Origin: Saprospiraceae bacterium | GTDB lineage: Bacteria > Bacteroidota > Bacteroidia > Chitinophagales > Saprospiraceae | Direction: 5' to 3' | Assembly: GCA_016710265.1 (NCBI GenBank) | Contig: JADJJL010000002.1 | Location: forward strand, 1-64,000 | DNA length: 64,000 bases | Notes under the pieces: model-generated | Seen by the model: the letters and a program-made list of their open reading frames with translations, nothing else | What the model was told of the DNA's origin: nothing | The model's database searches: none | Shown: one piece after another, positions 54,646 to 62,969 of the stretch | Position numbering within the stretch: the stretch's first letter is position 1 | How the letters are laid out: each line of letters begins with the position of its first letter | Program-made: the position numbers and the translations under genes

Positions 54646-55515
54646 ATGAACGTACAGGATTTACTATCAAGAGTTAAAAGAATTGAAATTAAAACTAAAT
54701 CTCTGACGAATCAGGTGTTTTCCGGAGCTTGGCATTCAAGTTTTAAGGGAAGAGGAATGTCTTTTTCAGAAGTCAGGGATTATGCAGCAGGAGATGATGT
54801 CAGACACATCGATTGGAATGTTACAGCTAGAACAGGTCAAGCATTTGTCAAAGTTTTTGAAGAAGAAAGAGAACTGACGATTATGCTGTTAATCGATATC
54901 AGTGATTCTACTTTTTTTGGAAGTACTGAATTTTTAAAATCAGAATGGATTACCGAACTGGCAGCTGTTTTAGCATTTTCTGCTTCACAGAATCAAGACA
55001 AGGTAGGACTCTTACTTTTTTCAGATAAAACTGAACTTTACATTCCACCCAAAAAAGGGAAACAACATATCTTAAGACTTATTCGGGAAATGCTGGTCGT
55101 CCAACCCGGCAAAAAAAAATCAGGTCTGGAAGCTCCTTTGAGATATCTCAATGGCATTATGAATAAAAAGTGTGTTTGTTTTATCTGTTCTGATTTTTTA
55201 TATAAAATTCCAGAGTCCACTTTAAAAATTTTAACAAAGAAACACGACATCATTGGTTTTCAAATTCTGGATCCTTTGGAAATCAAATGGAAACAAGTGG
55301 GGATTATGCCTGTACGAGATGCTGAATCAGGACAAATGTTTTTGTTGGATACCGATGACCCAAAAATGGCAGATTCATTACGCAATGGACAAGAACAACA
55401 TAATCAGGCAGTAAAAAATGCATTTTTAAGAAGCCATGCTGATTTTATGTCTCTTGATATGAGCACTTCATATACTAAAAATCTAATTCAATTTTTTAAA
55501 CGGAGAGGATTGTAA
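54646..55515 (+). CDS. DUF58-domain protein of the Bat operon
   Basis: A 289-residue protein with the DUF58 signature (GMSFSEVRDYAAGDDVRHIDWNVTARTGQAFVKVFEEERELTIMLLIDIS) followed by a VWA-like fold whose metal-site motif is DISDST. MoxR-DUF58 pairs recur across bacteria, and DUF58 is thought to be a partner of the ATPase. It begins two bases after the DUF3298 gene stop and is two bases before the next ORF, consistent with one transcript. Confidence 0.93.
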   Translation: MNVQDLLSRVKRIEIKTKSLTNQVFSGAWHSSFKGRGMSFSEVRDYAAGDDVRHIDWNVTARTGQAFVKVFEEERELTIMLLIDISDSTFFGSTEFLKSEWITELAAVLAFSASQNQDKVGLLLFSDKTELYIPPKKGKQHILRLIREMLVVQPGKKKSGLEAPLRYLNGIMNKKCVCFICSDFLYKIPESTLKILTKKHDIIGFQILDPLEIKWKQVGIMPVRDAESGQMFLLDTDDPKMADSLRNGQEQHNQAVKNAFLRSHADFMSLDMSTSYTKNLIQFFKRRGL

Positions 55516-55517
55516 AT

Positions 55518-55826
55518 ATGAAAACGTTTCTATTGTTTCTAATTTTTAGTTTACTTATTTATCCATTGTTGGGTCAAAGTTCATTCGTCCAAAAGATAGA
55601 CACTCATCAAATGTATATTGGTGACCAACAATGGTTGCATCAACAAAGCCCAAATGTTGATTTTGCATTAGATCCATTGGCAGGATTGGATAGCATCTCA
55701 TGGATGGAATTGTTAGAAGTTAAACCTTGGGTGAAAATCAATGAAAATCTTTTTCAAAGGGATATAAAATTTACCGTATTTGACAGTGGAAAATACATCA
55801 TTGCTCCATTTCCCGTCCTTATATAA
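55518..55826 (+). CDS. N-terminal part of frameshifted DUF4381-like Bat-operon membrane protein
   Basis: A signal peptide (LLFLIFSLLIYPLLGQ) and ~80 periplasmic residues, ending in FDSGKYIIAPFPVLI and a stop at 55824. The +1 frame continues YKQDTQYTTAIPLEVQFVP without a gap in sense, so one extra base near 55821 separates the two. Taken together they would form a 435-residue protein, the usual gene between DUF58 and batA in this operon. Confidence 0.8.
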   Translation: MKTFLLFLIFSLLIYPLLGQSSFVQKIDTHQMYIGDQQWLHQQSPNVDFALDPLAGLDSISWMELLEVKPWVKINENLFQRDIKFTVFDSGKYIIAPFPVLI

Positions 55827-56823
55827 ACAAGATACCCAATACACTACAGCTATCCCATTGGAAGTGCAGTTCGTTCCTGACAGTACTGAAACTTTAAGAC
55901 CGATTAAGGACATCATCACTACCCCAGCCGACCACTACTATTTAATGTACACCATTTTACTCATCTTGCTGCTTGGGGTGATGTTGTTTATTTTGTATAA
56001 ATTATTTAAGGCAGATGAAAAAATCCCATCTTCTTTAAATTTTAAATCCATAGAAACAGCGGACCAAATAGCGCTAAGGGAATTACAGAAACTTCAACAA
56101 GAGAAATGGTGGCAACAAGGTCAAATAAAAAAGCACTATGATTTACTCACAGAAATATTAAGGAGTTACCTTGCCGAAGGATTTTTTATCCCAGCCCGCG
56201 AATCTTCTACTTCAGAAATTATTGCATTGATGAATCATCAAGAATTTAAACTTGTGCTACAAGATGAGTTTGCAAGACTATTGAATATATCCGATTTGGT
56301 AAAATTTGCCAACCACAGTTTAAGTCCAGAATCGCATATGGAATTTATGATGGTAGCGGAAAAATTTATAACATCCAACGCTAACATGATTCCTGGCTTG
56401 GTGGAACAAAATAAAATCAGTTATCAAAAAATATTCGATCAAAAAATATCCTCGCAATTTGAATTTTCTGAAGAAGCTGTTCCCAACTCTTTATTGCAAG
56501 TATTAGATTCTTCTGAAATGCAAGACCTTGTATTGATACGTCAACTAATGCATACTCAAAAATTTACTCTTCCCGAAGCATGGATCCGTTGGCATCAATC
56601 AAAACTTGGCTTGCTCAATCAATGGCATACCAACTTTATCATTCACAATAAACAATGGTACCATATCTTATTTATTTGGATTCCAGCCTTGTTGTTAGTT
56701 TCCATCTTTTTCCCGGTTCTATTGCTGGTATCTTGGTTTAATAAAAGCCAATTGATTTCAGGTGGAATTTTTTCATTGAGTAAGAAACAAAAAATCTTGG
56801 TAGATTATAGAAAAACGCTATGA
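55822..56823 (+). CDS. C-terminal part of frameshifted DUF4381-like Bat-operon membrane protein
   Basis: This frame holds the rest of the protein: a periplasmic end, a transmembrane helix (YYLMYTILLILLLGVMLFILYKLF), and a cytoplasmic helical domain of the DUF4381 kind (IALRELQKLQQEKWWQQGQIKKHYDLLTEILRSYLAEGFFIPARESSTSEIIALM). A further hydrophobic stretch (FIWIPALLLVSIFFPVLLLVSW) lies near the C-terminus. The only alternative start is a TTG at 55780 inside the preceding ORF, which would give a protein without signal peptide. The end overlaps the batA start by four bases. Confidence 0.8.
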   Translation, partial: YKQDTQYTTAIPLEVQFVPDSTETLRPIKDIITTPADHYYLMYTILLILLLGVMLFILYKLFKADEKIPSSLNFKSIETADQIALRELQKLQQEKWWQQGQIKKHYDLLTEILRSYLAEGFFIPARESSTSEIIALMNHQEFKLVLQDEFARLLNISDLVKFANHSLSPESHMEFMMVAEKFITSNANMIPGLVEQNKISYQKIFDQKISSQFEFSEEAVPNSLLQVLDSSEMQDLVLIRQLMHTQKFTLPEAWIRWHQSKLGLLNQWHTNFIIHNKQWYHILFIWIPALLLVSIFFPVLLLVSWFNKSQLISGGIFSLSKKQKILVDYRKTL

Positions 56824-57830
56824 CAAACTGGTTTTCAAATATACATTGGCAAGAACCATGGGCATTACTTCTGCTTCTGGTAATTCCATTTTTATGGTAC
56901 CAAAATTCCCGGCAGAAAAAAATTCACTTTAGTTACTTTCGAATTCCAAGCGCTGCATTTATTACAGAGAATTCAAGTTTTCGAATATTGATGTACAAGT
57001 CGATTCCTATATTGATGTACATATCATTGGCTTTTTTTATTCTGGCTTTGGCTAGACCCCAATACATCTTGAGAGAAGAGAAGGTCAATGCAGAAGGAAT
57101 TGACATTTTTATGGTTTTGGATTTATCATCGAGCATGTTGTCTCAAGATTTTGAACCCAATCGATTAGAAGTCAGCAAAGCGGTGGCCGCTGAATTTATA
57201 AAAGAAAGGAAATACGACAGAATTGGAATTGTTGGTTTCGCTGGAGAAGGTTTTACACAATGTCCCCTAACAGTGGATCAGAACATACTCATCCAACTTT
57301 TATCCGAAATGGAATGTGGCAATTTAGAAGACGGGACTGCCATAGGAATGGGATTGGCCACGGCTGTAAATCGACTTAAAAATGATTCGTTGGCGAAAAG
57401 TAAAGTGATCATTCTAATAACGGATGGAGTCAATAATGCGGGAGAAATTTCTCCAGATCTTGCTTCAGAATTAGCCATTACTTATAAAGTCAAAATATAT
57501 TCCATTGGTGTTGGAACCAAAGGTGAAGCTTATTCGCCGATTGGAAGGAATCATCAGGGAGAATATGTTTTTGGAATGGCGCCGGTAAATATTGATGAAC
57601 AATTATTGCATTATATTTCAACCAGGACTGGGGGAAAATACTATCGTGCAATCAATAAAGAACAATTGAAAGAGATTTATCAGGAAATTGACAAATTGGA
57701 AAAAACAAAAATTGAAGTACGAACCTATAAAAGATATTCAGAACAATACAGCATTTTTGTTTTCTGTGGAATATTTTGTTTAGTGTTAGCTTCTTTTATT
57801 CGTTACTATTTTAACCCATTGATACCCTAG
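56820..57830 (+). CDS. batA: BatA, VWA-domain membrane protein
   Basis: A 336-residue inner-membrane protein with two N-terminal hydrophobic helices (WALLLLLVIPFLWY; ILMYISLAFFILALA), a VWA domain with the metal-ion site DLSSSMLSQDFEPNRLEVSK, FAGEGFTQCPLT and ITDGVNNAG, and a C-terminal helix (YSIFVFCGIFCLVLASFIRYYF). Bat proteins form an envelope complex linked to aerotolerance and stress in Bacteroides and Leptospira; the biochemical role is unclear. Its start overlaps the previous stop and batB begins after one base. Confidence 0.93.
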   Translation: MTNWFSNIHWQEPWALLLLLVIPFLWYQNSRQKKIHFSYFRIPSAAFITENSSFRILMYKSIPILMYISLAFFILALARPQYILREEKVNAEGIDIFMVLDLSSSMLSQDFEPNRLEVSKAVAAEFIKERKYDRIGIVGFAGEGFTQCPLTVDQNILIQLLSEMECGNLEDGTAIGMGLATAVNRLKNDSLAKSKVIILITDGVNNAGEISPDLASELAITYKVKIYSIGVGTKGEAYSPIGRNHQGEYVFGMAPVNIDEQLLHYISTRTGGKYYRAINKEQLKEIYQEIDKLEKTKIEVRTYKRYSEQYSIFVFCGIFCLVLASFIRYYFNPLIP

Positions 57831-57831
57831 T

Positions 57832-58818
57832 ATGTTCAGATTTGAAAATCCGGAATATCTTTTCTTCATTTTGTTATTACCGCTATTGGTACTGGCTCAA
57901 AATTTATTGCATAAAAGATCTCAATCGATCTTAAAAAGTTTAGGGAATACACAAACTATTCAAAAAAATATAATTGGACAAAGTGCAGCTGTTAAAAAAC
58001 AAACCATACTTTGGATGTCGTGCATTTTAATGATCATCCTCACATTGGCAAATCCACAATATGGGATTAAAAAACAAAATGTCCAAACTGGAAATGCACA
58101 AATTATGATTGCATTGGATGCATCCAACAGCATGCTTGTAGATGACATTAAACCAAATAGATTGGCCAGAGCCCAATTACTGATTCGCCAAATCACAGAA
58201 AAAATAGCAACCGGAAAAACAGGGCTGATCAGTTTTGCAGGAGAGGCATATCTTCAATCCCCATTGACCACAGATATTGCCACCATTCATTTACTCAGTT
58301 CCATCATTCACCCGGATCAAATTCCTACCCAAGGAACCGACCTTAGTGCCGCTATACAACTTGCCTTAAAATCTTTTCCTGAAAAGGATGGATACCATAA
58401 ACTTCTTATTTTAATGACCGATGGAGAAGATCATGAAGGTGAAGCTTTGGATGCTGCCAAAAAAGCCGATGAATTGGGAGTGAGTATCATCACCATACCC
58501 ATTGGAACCGAAGAAGGAGGCTATATTCCAGATCCAAAGATGGGCTACAAAACGGATAAAGATGGAAATGCGATTCGCTCTATTCCCAATCGTGTTTTGT
58601 TGCGGGAAATCGCAGAAGCTGCATCCGGTGAAATGCTAGAAATTCAAGACTCAGATTTATTGATAAAAGGAATCCAAAGTAGAATAAAACACATCATTAA
58701 AAAAGATTTAAGTTTCCAACTTCACAACGAATACGAATCTAGATTTCAATGGCCACTTGCATTCGCTATAGTATTATTGCTGCTTATCATCCTCAAACCT
58801 CATTTTAAAGAAATTTAA
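57832..58818 (+). CDS. batB: BatB, VWA-domain membrane protein
   Basis: A 328-residue paralogue of BatA with the same layout: N-terminal helices (YLFFILLLPLLVLAQ; ILWMSCILMIILTLA), VWA metal site DASNSMLVDDIKPNRLARAQ, FAGEAYLQSPLTTD, TDGEDHEGEALDAA and a final helix (WPLAFAIVLLLLIIL) at the C-terminus. The segment GGYIPDPKMGYKTDKDGNAI is typical of BatB. It starts one base after batA and precedes batC by one base. Confidence 0.94.
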   Translation: MFRFENPEYLFFILLLPLLVLAQNLLHKRSQSILKSLGNTQTIQKNIIGQSAAVKKQTILWMSCILMIILTLANPQYGIKKQNVQTGNAQIMIALDASNSMLVDDIKPNRLARAQLLIRQITEKIATGKTGLISFAGEAYLQSPLTTDIATIHLLSSIIHPDQIPTQGTDLSAAIQLALKSFPEKDGYHKLLILMTDGEDHEGEALDAAKKADELGVSIITIPIGTEEGGYIPDPKMGYKTDKDGNAIRSIPNRVLLREIAEAASGEMLEIQDSDLLIKGIQSRIKHIIKKDLSFQLHNEYESRFQWPLAFAIVLLLLIILKPHFKEI

Positions 58819-58819
58819 T

Positions 58820-59536
58820 ATGATTAGAGTTCTTATCATTTTATTTCTATCCGGTGTAAAACTTCTAGCTCAAAAGCCTGAAGCATTGGCAAGAAAAGCG
58901 GATCAATTTTACCAGGATTCATCTTTTCAGATGGCAGAAGAAAATTATCGAAAAGCGCATAGTTTAAAACCAGATTTCAAAAATCAATACAACATAGCCA
59001 ATAGTCTTTATATGCAAGGCAGGGCCGAAGAAGCCAAAGAGCATTATCTCAAAAGTTTACAACAGCCCTCTGCTGAAAAAGAGAACCACTCAAGTGCATG
59101 GCACAATTTGGGAAATAGTTATTACCACACAAAAGACTATCAAAAAAGTGTAGACGCTTATAAAAATGCACTCAAACAAAATCCTCAGGATCTGGAGTCT
59201 AAAATAAATCTTGCCCACGCGCTAAAGCAATTAAAAATACAACAACAGCAACAACAACAACAACAGCAGCAAGATCAAAAACAAAATCAGGATCAAAATC
59301 AGACAGAACCACAACAAGATCAACAACAGAAACAGGGTCAGCAACAACAAGATCAGCAACAACAGCCGTCTGAAGAAAAAGAAAAACAGAATCCGACCAA
59401 CCAAAAGGAAGATCAAAAATTAAATAAGGACCAAGCCGATCAAATCATGAAGATGGTGGATCAGCAGGATGAAAAGGTGAAAGAGAAAATGAAGAATGCT
59501 TCTGGAAAGAAGAAGAGTAAGGAGAAGGATTGGTAA
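58820..59536 (+). CDS. batC: BatC, TPR protein with Gln-rich tail
   Basis: A 238-residue protein with signal peptide (residues 1 to ~17), then TPR repeats: QMAEENYRKAHSLKPDFKNQYNIANSLY and SAWHNLGNSYYHTKDYQKSVDAYKNALKQNPQDLESKINLAHAL. From about residue 135 comes a tail made of Gln, Asp, Lys and Glu, coded by CAA/CAG runs, followed by a charged helical end. The Gln-rich tail is known in BatC proteins. It is the last gene of the cluster; batD and batE, which usually follow, are missing here. Confidence 0.88.
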   Translation: MIRVLIILFLSGVKLLAQKPEALARKADQFYQDSSFQMAEENYRKAHSLKPDFKNQYNIANSLYMQGRAEEAKEHYLKSLQQPSAEKENHSSAWHNLGNSYYHTKDYQKSVDAYKNALKQNPQDLESKINLAHALKQLKIQQQQQQQQQQQDQKQNQDQNQTEPQQDQQQKQGQQQQDQQQQPSEEKEKQNPTNQKEDQKLNKDQADQIMKMVDQQDEKVKEKMKNASGKKKSKEKDW

Positions 59537-60157
59537 GATTTGGTTGTGTTTCTGTTCCTGCCTAATTGGGAAGCTGAAAGCAGAACAGTAAAAACTAAAT
59601 TATTTTAAAAGTGAACTGTCAAGCCAAATACATAATGAAAGCGTTAGCAAGGCTGCTATAGTAACATTAACTCCTTGTAATAAACTTTTTACTTCTTTTG
59701 ACCGTAAAAGAAATTAAGCAAAATTAACTCCGAAATGATTCACAAAAAATGCAGATGCACGCCTGTTGGCGTGATCAACGGTCTCCTTGACTAGGCGTCC
59801 CCAGAGCACCTCTGGGGGAATTGTTCCTTCGCTTCTTACTAACCTTTTTGTTTTTTGTGACAATCCTAAAATATGTAAATTATTTAATATTTTCTAGTAA
59901 GTTTTTAATAGATTAATAAAGTCATAATAATTTCTTTAGCCAAAATGTGCCCTGTTGTTTGCGCCGAAATAGGTTTAAAAAGGAAAATAAATGTGTCAGA
60001 GATAACTAAACAAACATTGATAAACTTGATATTATCTTTTATGTACCAATATGTGTGTCATGTAATCTGTGGGGTTGAGAATGCTCAAATTTATGCAACA
60101 TTGCATTTCCAAATTGACTATTCGACTCATTAACTAATCGACTCATTGACTAATTAA
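59537..60157. other. Non-coding region after batC
   Basis: 621 bases without a convincing gene. It is mostly filled by dispersed repeat copy 2 (59568-59892). The 62-codon frame at 59945-60133 has no features of a real protein. At the right end two tandem 16-base units beginning CGACTCATT lie at 60123-60154, immediately before the aroQ stop codon. Confidence 0.7.
59568..59892. repeat. Dispersed intergenic repeat, copy 2
   Basis: Same block order as at 43602-43830: GGGAAGCTGAAAGCAGA, ACTAAATTATTTTAAAAGTGA, TTTTGACCGTAAAAGAAA followed by TTAAGCAAAA, a perfect hairpin CCCCAGAG-cac-CTCTGGGG (59799-59817) at the matching place, and TTTTTTGTGACAATCCTAAAATAT. This copy is longer in the middle (about 95 bases more). 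Confidence 0.75.
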
Positions 60158-60162
60158 CTAAT
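60123..60162. repeat. Short tandem repeat at the aroQ 3' end
   Basis: CGACTCATTAACTAAT (60123-60138) and CGACTCATTGACTAAT (60139-60154) are adjacent and differ at one base, followed by a partial TAACTAAT that runs into the aroQ stop codon (60158-60160). Confidence 0.75.
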
Positions 60163-60598
60163 TAATATTAAAATATTCTTGCAAGCGCAATAAAGCAATT
60201 TTATAACCTTCTAATCCAAATCCTTTAATGGTACACCAACACAAATCCGAAATCATGGAGTGATGTCTGAAGGCTTCTCTTTGAGAAATGTCGGTGAGAT
60301 GTACTTCGATGGTCAAGATTTGAGTGGCAAGTAAGGCATCGCGAATGGCTATGGAGCTGTGAGTATAAGCTGCGGGATTTATGACAATTGCTTTATAAAC
60401 TTTTTTTGCAGCTTGAATTTTATCTACCAATTCTGATTCGCTGTTGGATTGAAAGTAATCGATTTCAAAAAATTGAAACTCATTTTTTAAGAATATTAGA
60501 TATTCTTCCATGGAAATATTTCCATAACGCTCAGGTTCTCTATGACCCAATAGATTTAGGTTGGGGCCATTCAAAATCAGAATGGGAATCCTTTCCAT
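60158..60598 (-). CDS. aroQ: 3-Dehydroquinate dehydratase, type II
   Basis: A 146-residue type II dehydroquinase that converts 3-dehydroquinate to 3-dehydroshikimate in the shikimate pathway. Signatures: ILILNGPNLNLLGHREPERYG with the catalytic Tyr25 and Arg, VINPAAYTHSSIAIRDAL with the substrate-binding Asn and Ser, and EVHLTDISQREAFRHHS with the catalytic His. The length is normal. It overlaps the recQ stop by one base (TAATG), so it is probably translated with recQ. Confidence 0.96.
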   Translation of the reverse strand: MERIPILILNGPNLNLLGHREPERYGNISMEEYLIFLKNEFQFFEIDYFQSNSESELVDKIQAAKKVYKAIVINPAAYTHSSIAIRDALLATQILTIEVHLTDISQREAFRHHSMISDLCWCTIKGFGLEGYKIALLRLQEYFNIN

Positions 60599-62796
60599 TA
60601 ATTGACCATTTCAGAAAGATATTGCAAGCGAACCAATCGGATCTCTTCAAAAGTGATGTCGTCTTCTTTTAGATCTTTATATGCCGCTTCTACAGAATCA
60701 CTGTCAGCACTTGCAAAGTAATCATAAATTTCTTCGCAAATACCTTCATCGATATTTTCTTTAATATAATATCCTATGTTTAATCTGGTACCGGAACTCA
60801 CGATGATGTTAAGTTCTTCCATCAAATCTTCCATATTCATTTGCACATTGCGTGCAATGTCTTCTAAAGGCATTTTTTTATCAATGCACTTAATAATTTC
60901 GACTTTGTATTTGGATTTATCTGCTACTTGCTTAATTTGAAAATCATCAGGTCTCTCGATTTCATTTTCTTCCACATACTTTTGGATGTATTCGATAAAT
61001 GCCTGACCATAACGTTCTGCTTTTCCGCGGTTGACTCCTGATATTTTGCACAAATCCTCAATGGAAATTGGATACTGGGTAGCCATGTCTTCCAGTGATG
61101 GATCAAAAAACACCACCCATGGCTTGACTTTATTTTTACGAGCAACATCCAGCCTAATTTCTTTTAAGGTCGCGAATAAAGCAGGATCCAATGCTACACC
61201 CTGAGTAGGTGCGACATCCTCTTCAATGGAGCTGGTATCACTGTAATCATGATTGATGGTGATCTCTACTTTTTTCGGTTTCTTCAAATATTCATGACCT
61301 GCATCACTCATTTTTAGAATCCCATAGGTTTCGATATCTTTAATGATATATCCCATCAGGATTGCCTGACGGAACAATGAATACCAAAATAAATTACCAC
61401 GGTCTTTTCCCTGTCCAAATAATTCATGACGGTCTAATTCATAATCCAAAATATCTTTGGTATTGATACCGCATAAAAATTCTGTCAAAGGTTTTATGGT
61501 AAAATTCTGGTTTAATGCCAAAACGGTATTTAAAGCTAAAATCAATTCTTCTTTGACTTCTATTTTTGGTTTTGGATGGCGACAATTGTCGCACATTTTT
61601 TTACAACGATCTTCTTCAAATTCTTCTCCAAAATAATGTAAGACGAATTTTCTTCTGCACACCGAACTCTCGACGTATGCTTCAACTTCGTCTAACAATT
61701 GTGCACCCATTTCTCTTTCAGAAGCGGGTTTATCTCTAAGGAATTTTTCCAATCTGGTCAAATCCGCATTTGCAAAAAATGCATAACAATCACCAACCAT
61801 TCCATCGCGACCACCTCTTCCGGTCTCTTGATAATAATTTTCCAAAGATTTAGGAATGTCGTAATGGATCACAACCCTCACATCCGGTTTGTCAATCCCC
61901 ATACCAAATGCAATCGTGGCACAAATGATGTCAATTTCTTCCATTAAGAAATCATCCTGCACCTGTGTTCTTGCTTTTGAATCCATACCTGCGTGATATG
62001 GAGAAGCGCTCAGCCCATTCACCTGTAATATTTGTGCTAAATCTTCGGTGGTTTTTCTGGCCTGTACATAAATGATGGCAGACTGACCTTTAAAACCTTT
62101 TAGAATCTGAATGATTTGTTTGACCGTTTGTTCCTTGCTGATTTTTGGTCTAATCTCGTAATATAAATTGGATCTATTAAAAGATTCCAAATAAATATCC
62201 GGATCTACCATTTCAAGACTCTTTACAATATCCGTCTGTACTTTAGGTGTTGCCGTCGCTGTGAGGGCAATGATAGGAATATGTTTGTCTATAGAATTGA
62301 TCATATCCCTGATCCTACGATAATCAGGTCTAAAATCATGTCCCCATTCTGAAATACAATGAGCTTCATCGACTGCTACAAAACTTAAATCTACCGAATT
62401 TAGAAATTCGATGGTCTCTTCTTTCTGAAGTGTTTCAGGAGCTACGTATAACAATTTGGTTTTGGCCCTGGTGATGTCTTCCTTTACCTGTTTAATTTCA
62501 GATCTGTTAAGAGATGAATTTAAAAAATGAGCTACTTCATCGGTTTGGCCATAGCCTCTAATAGAGTCTACCTGATTTTTCATCAAGGCGATCAGTGGTG
62601 AAATAATGATGGCTGTACCTGGTAACATGAGCGCAGGTAGTTGGTAACAAAGTGATTTTCCACCACCTGTGGGCATAATGACAAAAGTGTCTTTTTGATT
62701 AAGTACTGATTGAATAATAGCCTCTTGACTACCTTTGAACCCGTCAAATCCAAAAAAATAATTTAATGCCTCGTTTAATTTCTCTGATGTATACAT
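60598..62796 (-). CDS. recQ: ATP-dependent DNA helicase RecQ
   Basis: A 732-residue RecQ helicase with the full domain set. Helicase core: GFKGSQEAIIQSVLNQKDTFVIMPTGGGKSLCYQLP (Walker A), FVAVDEAHCISEWGHDFRPDYR (DEAH and aromatic-rich loop), ALTATATPKVQTDI, IAFGMGIDKPDVRVVIHYDIPKSLENYYQETGRGGRDG. Then the RQC zinc module (CRRKFVLHYFGEEFEEDRCKKMCDNC) and winged helix, and an HRDC domain (FATLKEIRLDVARKNKVKPWVVFFDPSLEDMA). The final ~120 residues are a helical extension. It unwinds 3'-5' in recombination and fork repair. The aroQ gene follows. Confidence 0.97.
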   Translation of the reverse strand: MYTSEKLNEALNYFFGFDGFKGSQEAIIQSVLNQKDTFVIMPTGGGKSLCYQLPALMLPGTAIIISPLIALMKNQVDSIRGYGQTDEVAHFLNSSLNRSEIKQVKEDITRAKTKLLYVAPETLQKEETIEFLNSVDLSFVAVDEAHCISEWGHDFRPDYRRIRDMINSIDKHIPIIALTATATPKVQTDIVKSLEMVDPDIYLESFNRSNLYYEIRPKISKEQTVKQIIQILKGFKGQSAIIYVQARKTTEDLAQILQVNGLSASPYHAGMDSKARTQVQDDFLMEEIDIICATIAFGMGIDKPDVRVVIHYDIPKSLENYYQETGRGGRDGMVGDCYAFFANADLTRLEKFLRDKPASEREMGAQLLDEVEAYVESSVCRRKFVLHYFGEEFEEDRCKKMCDNCRHPKPKIEVKEELILALNTVLALNQNFTIKPLTEFLCGINTKDILDYELDRHELFGQGKDRGNLFWYSLFRQAILMGYIIKDIETYGILKMSDAGHEYLKKPKKVEITINHDYSDTSSIEEDVAPTQGVALDPALFATLKEIRLDVARKNKVKPWVVFFDPSLEDMATQYPISIEDLCKISGVNRGKAERYGQAFIEYIQKYVEENEIERPDDFQIKQVADKSKYKVEIIKCIDKKMPLEDIARNVQMNMEDLMEELNIIVSSGTRLNIGYYIKENIDEGICEEIYDYFASADSDSVEAAYKDLKEDDITFEEIRLVRLQYLSEMVN

Positions 62797-62969
62797 CCTT
62801 AGTCTGTCTAACTTTAATCGGTTTGGTACAATAAAATCAAATGCAAAGGATAAAGTTACAATGCAAAAGACAACTGATTACCATTACACCGCACAATTTA
62901 CAAAATATTATCAGATAATTTACTCTTTTTGCATTCCTATTGGGAATCTTTGGGAAATAAACCGTCATC

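Noticed and set aside
59231..59416. Leu-rich 61-codon ORF on the minus strand
   Set aside because: Antisense of the CAA/CAG-coded Gln-rich tail of batC, which reads as poly-Leu.
59945..60133. 62-codon ORF in the region after batC
   Set aside because: No recognisable features and it runs into simple repeats; likely chance.
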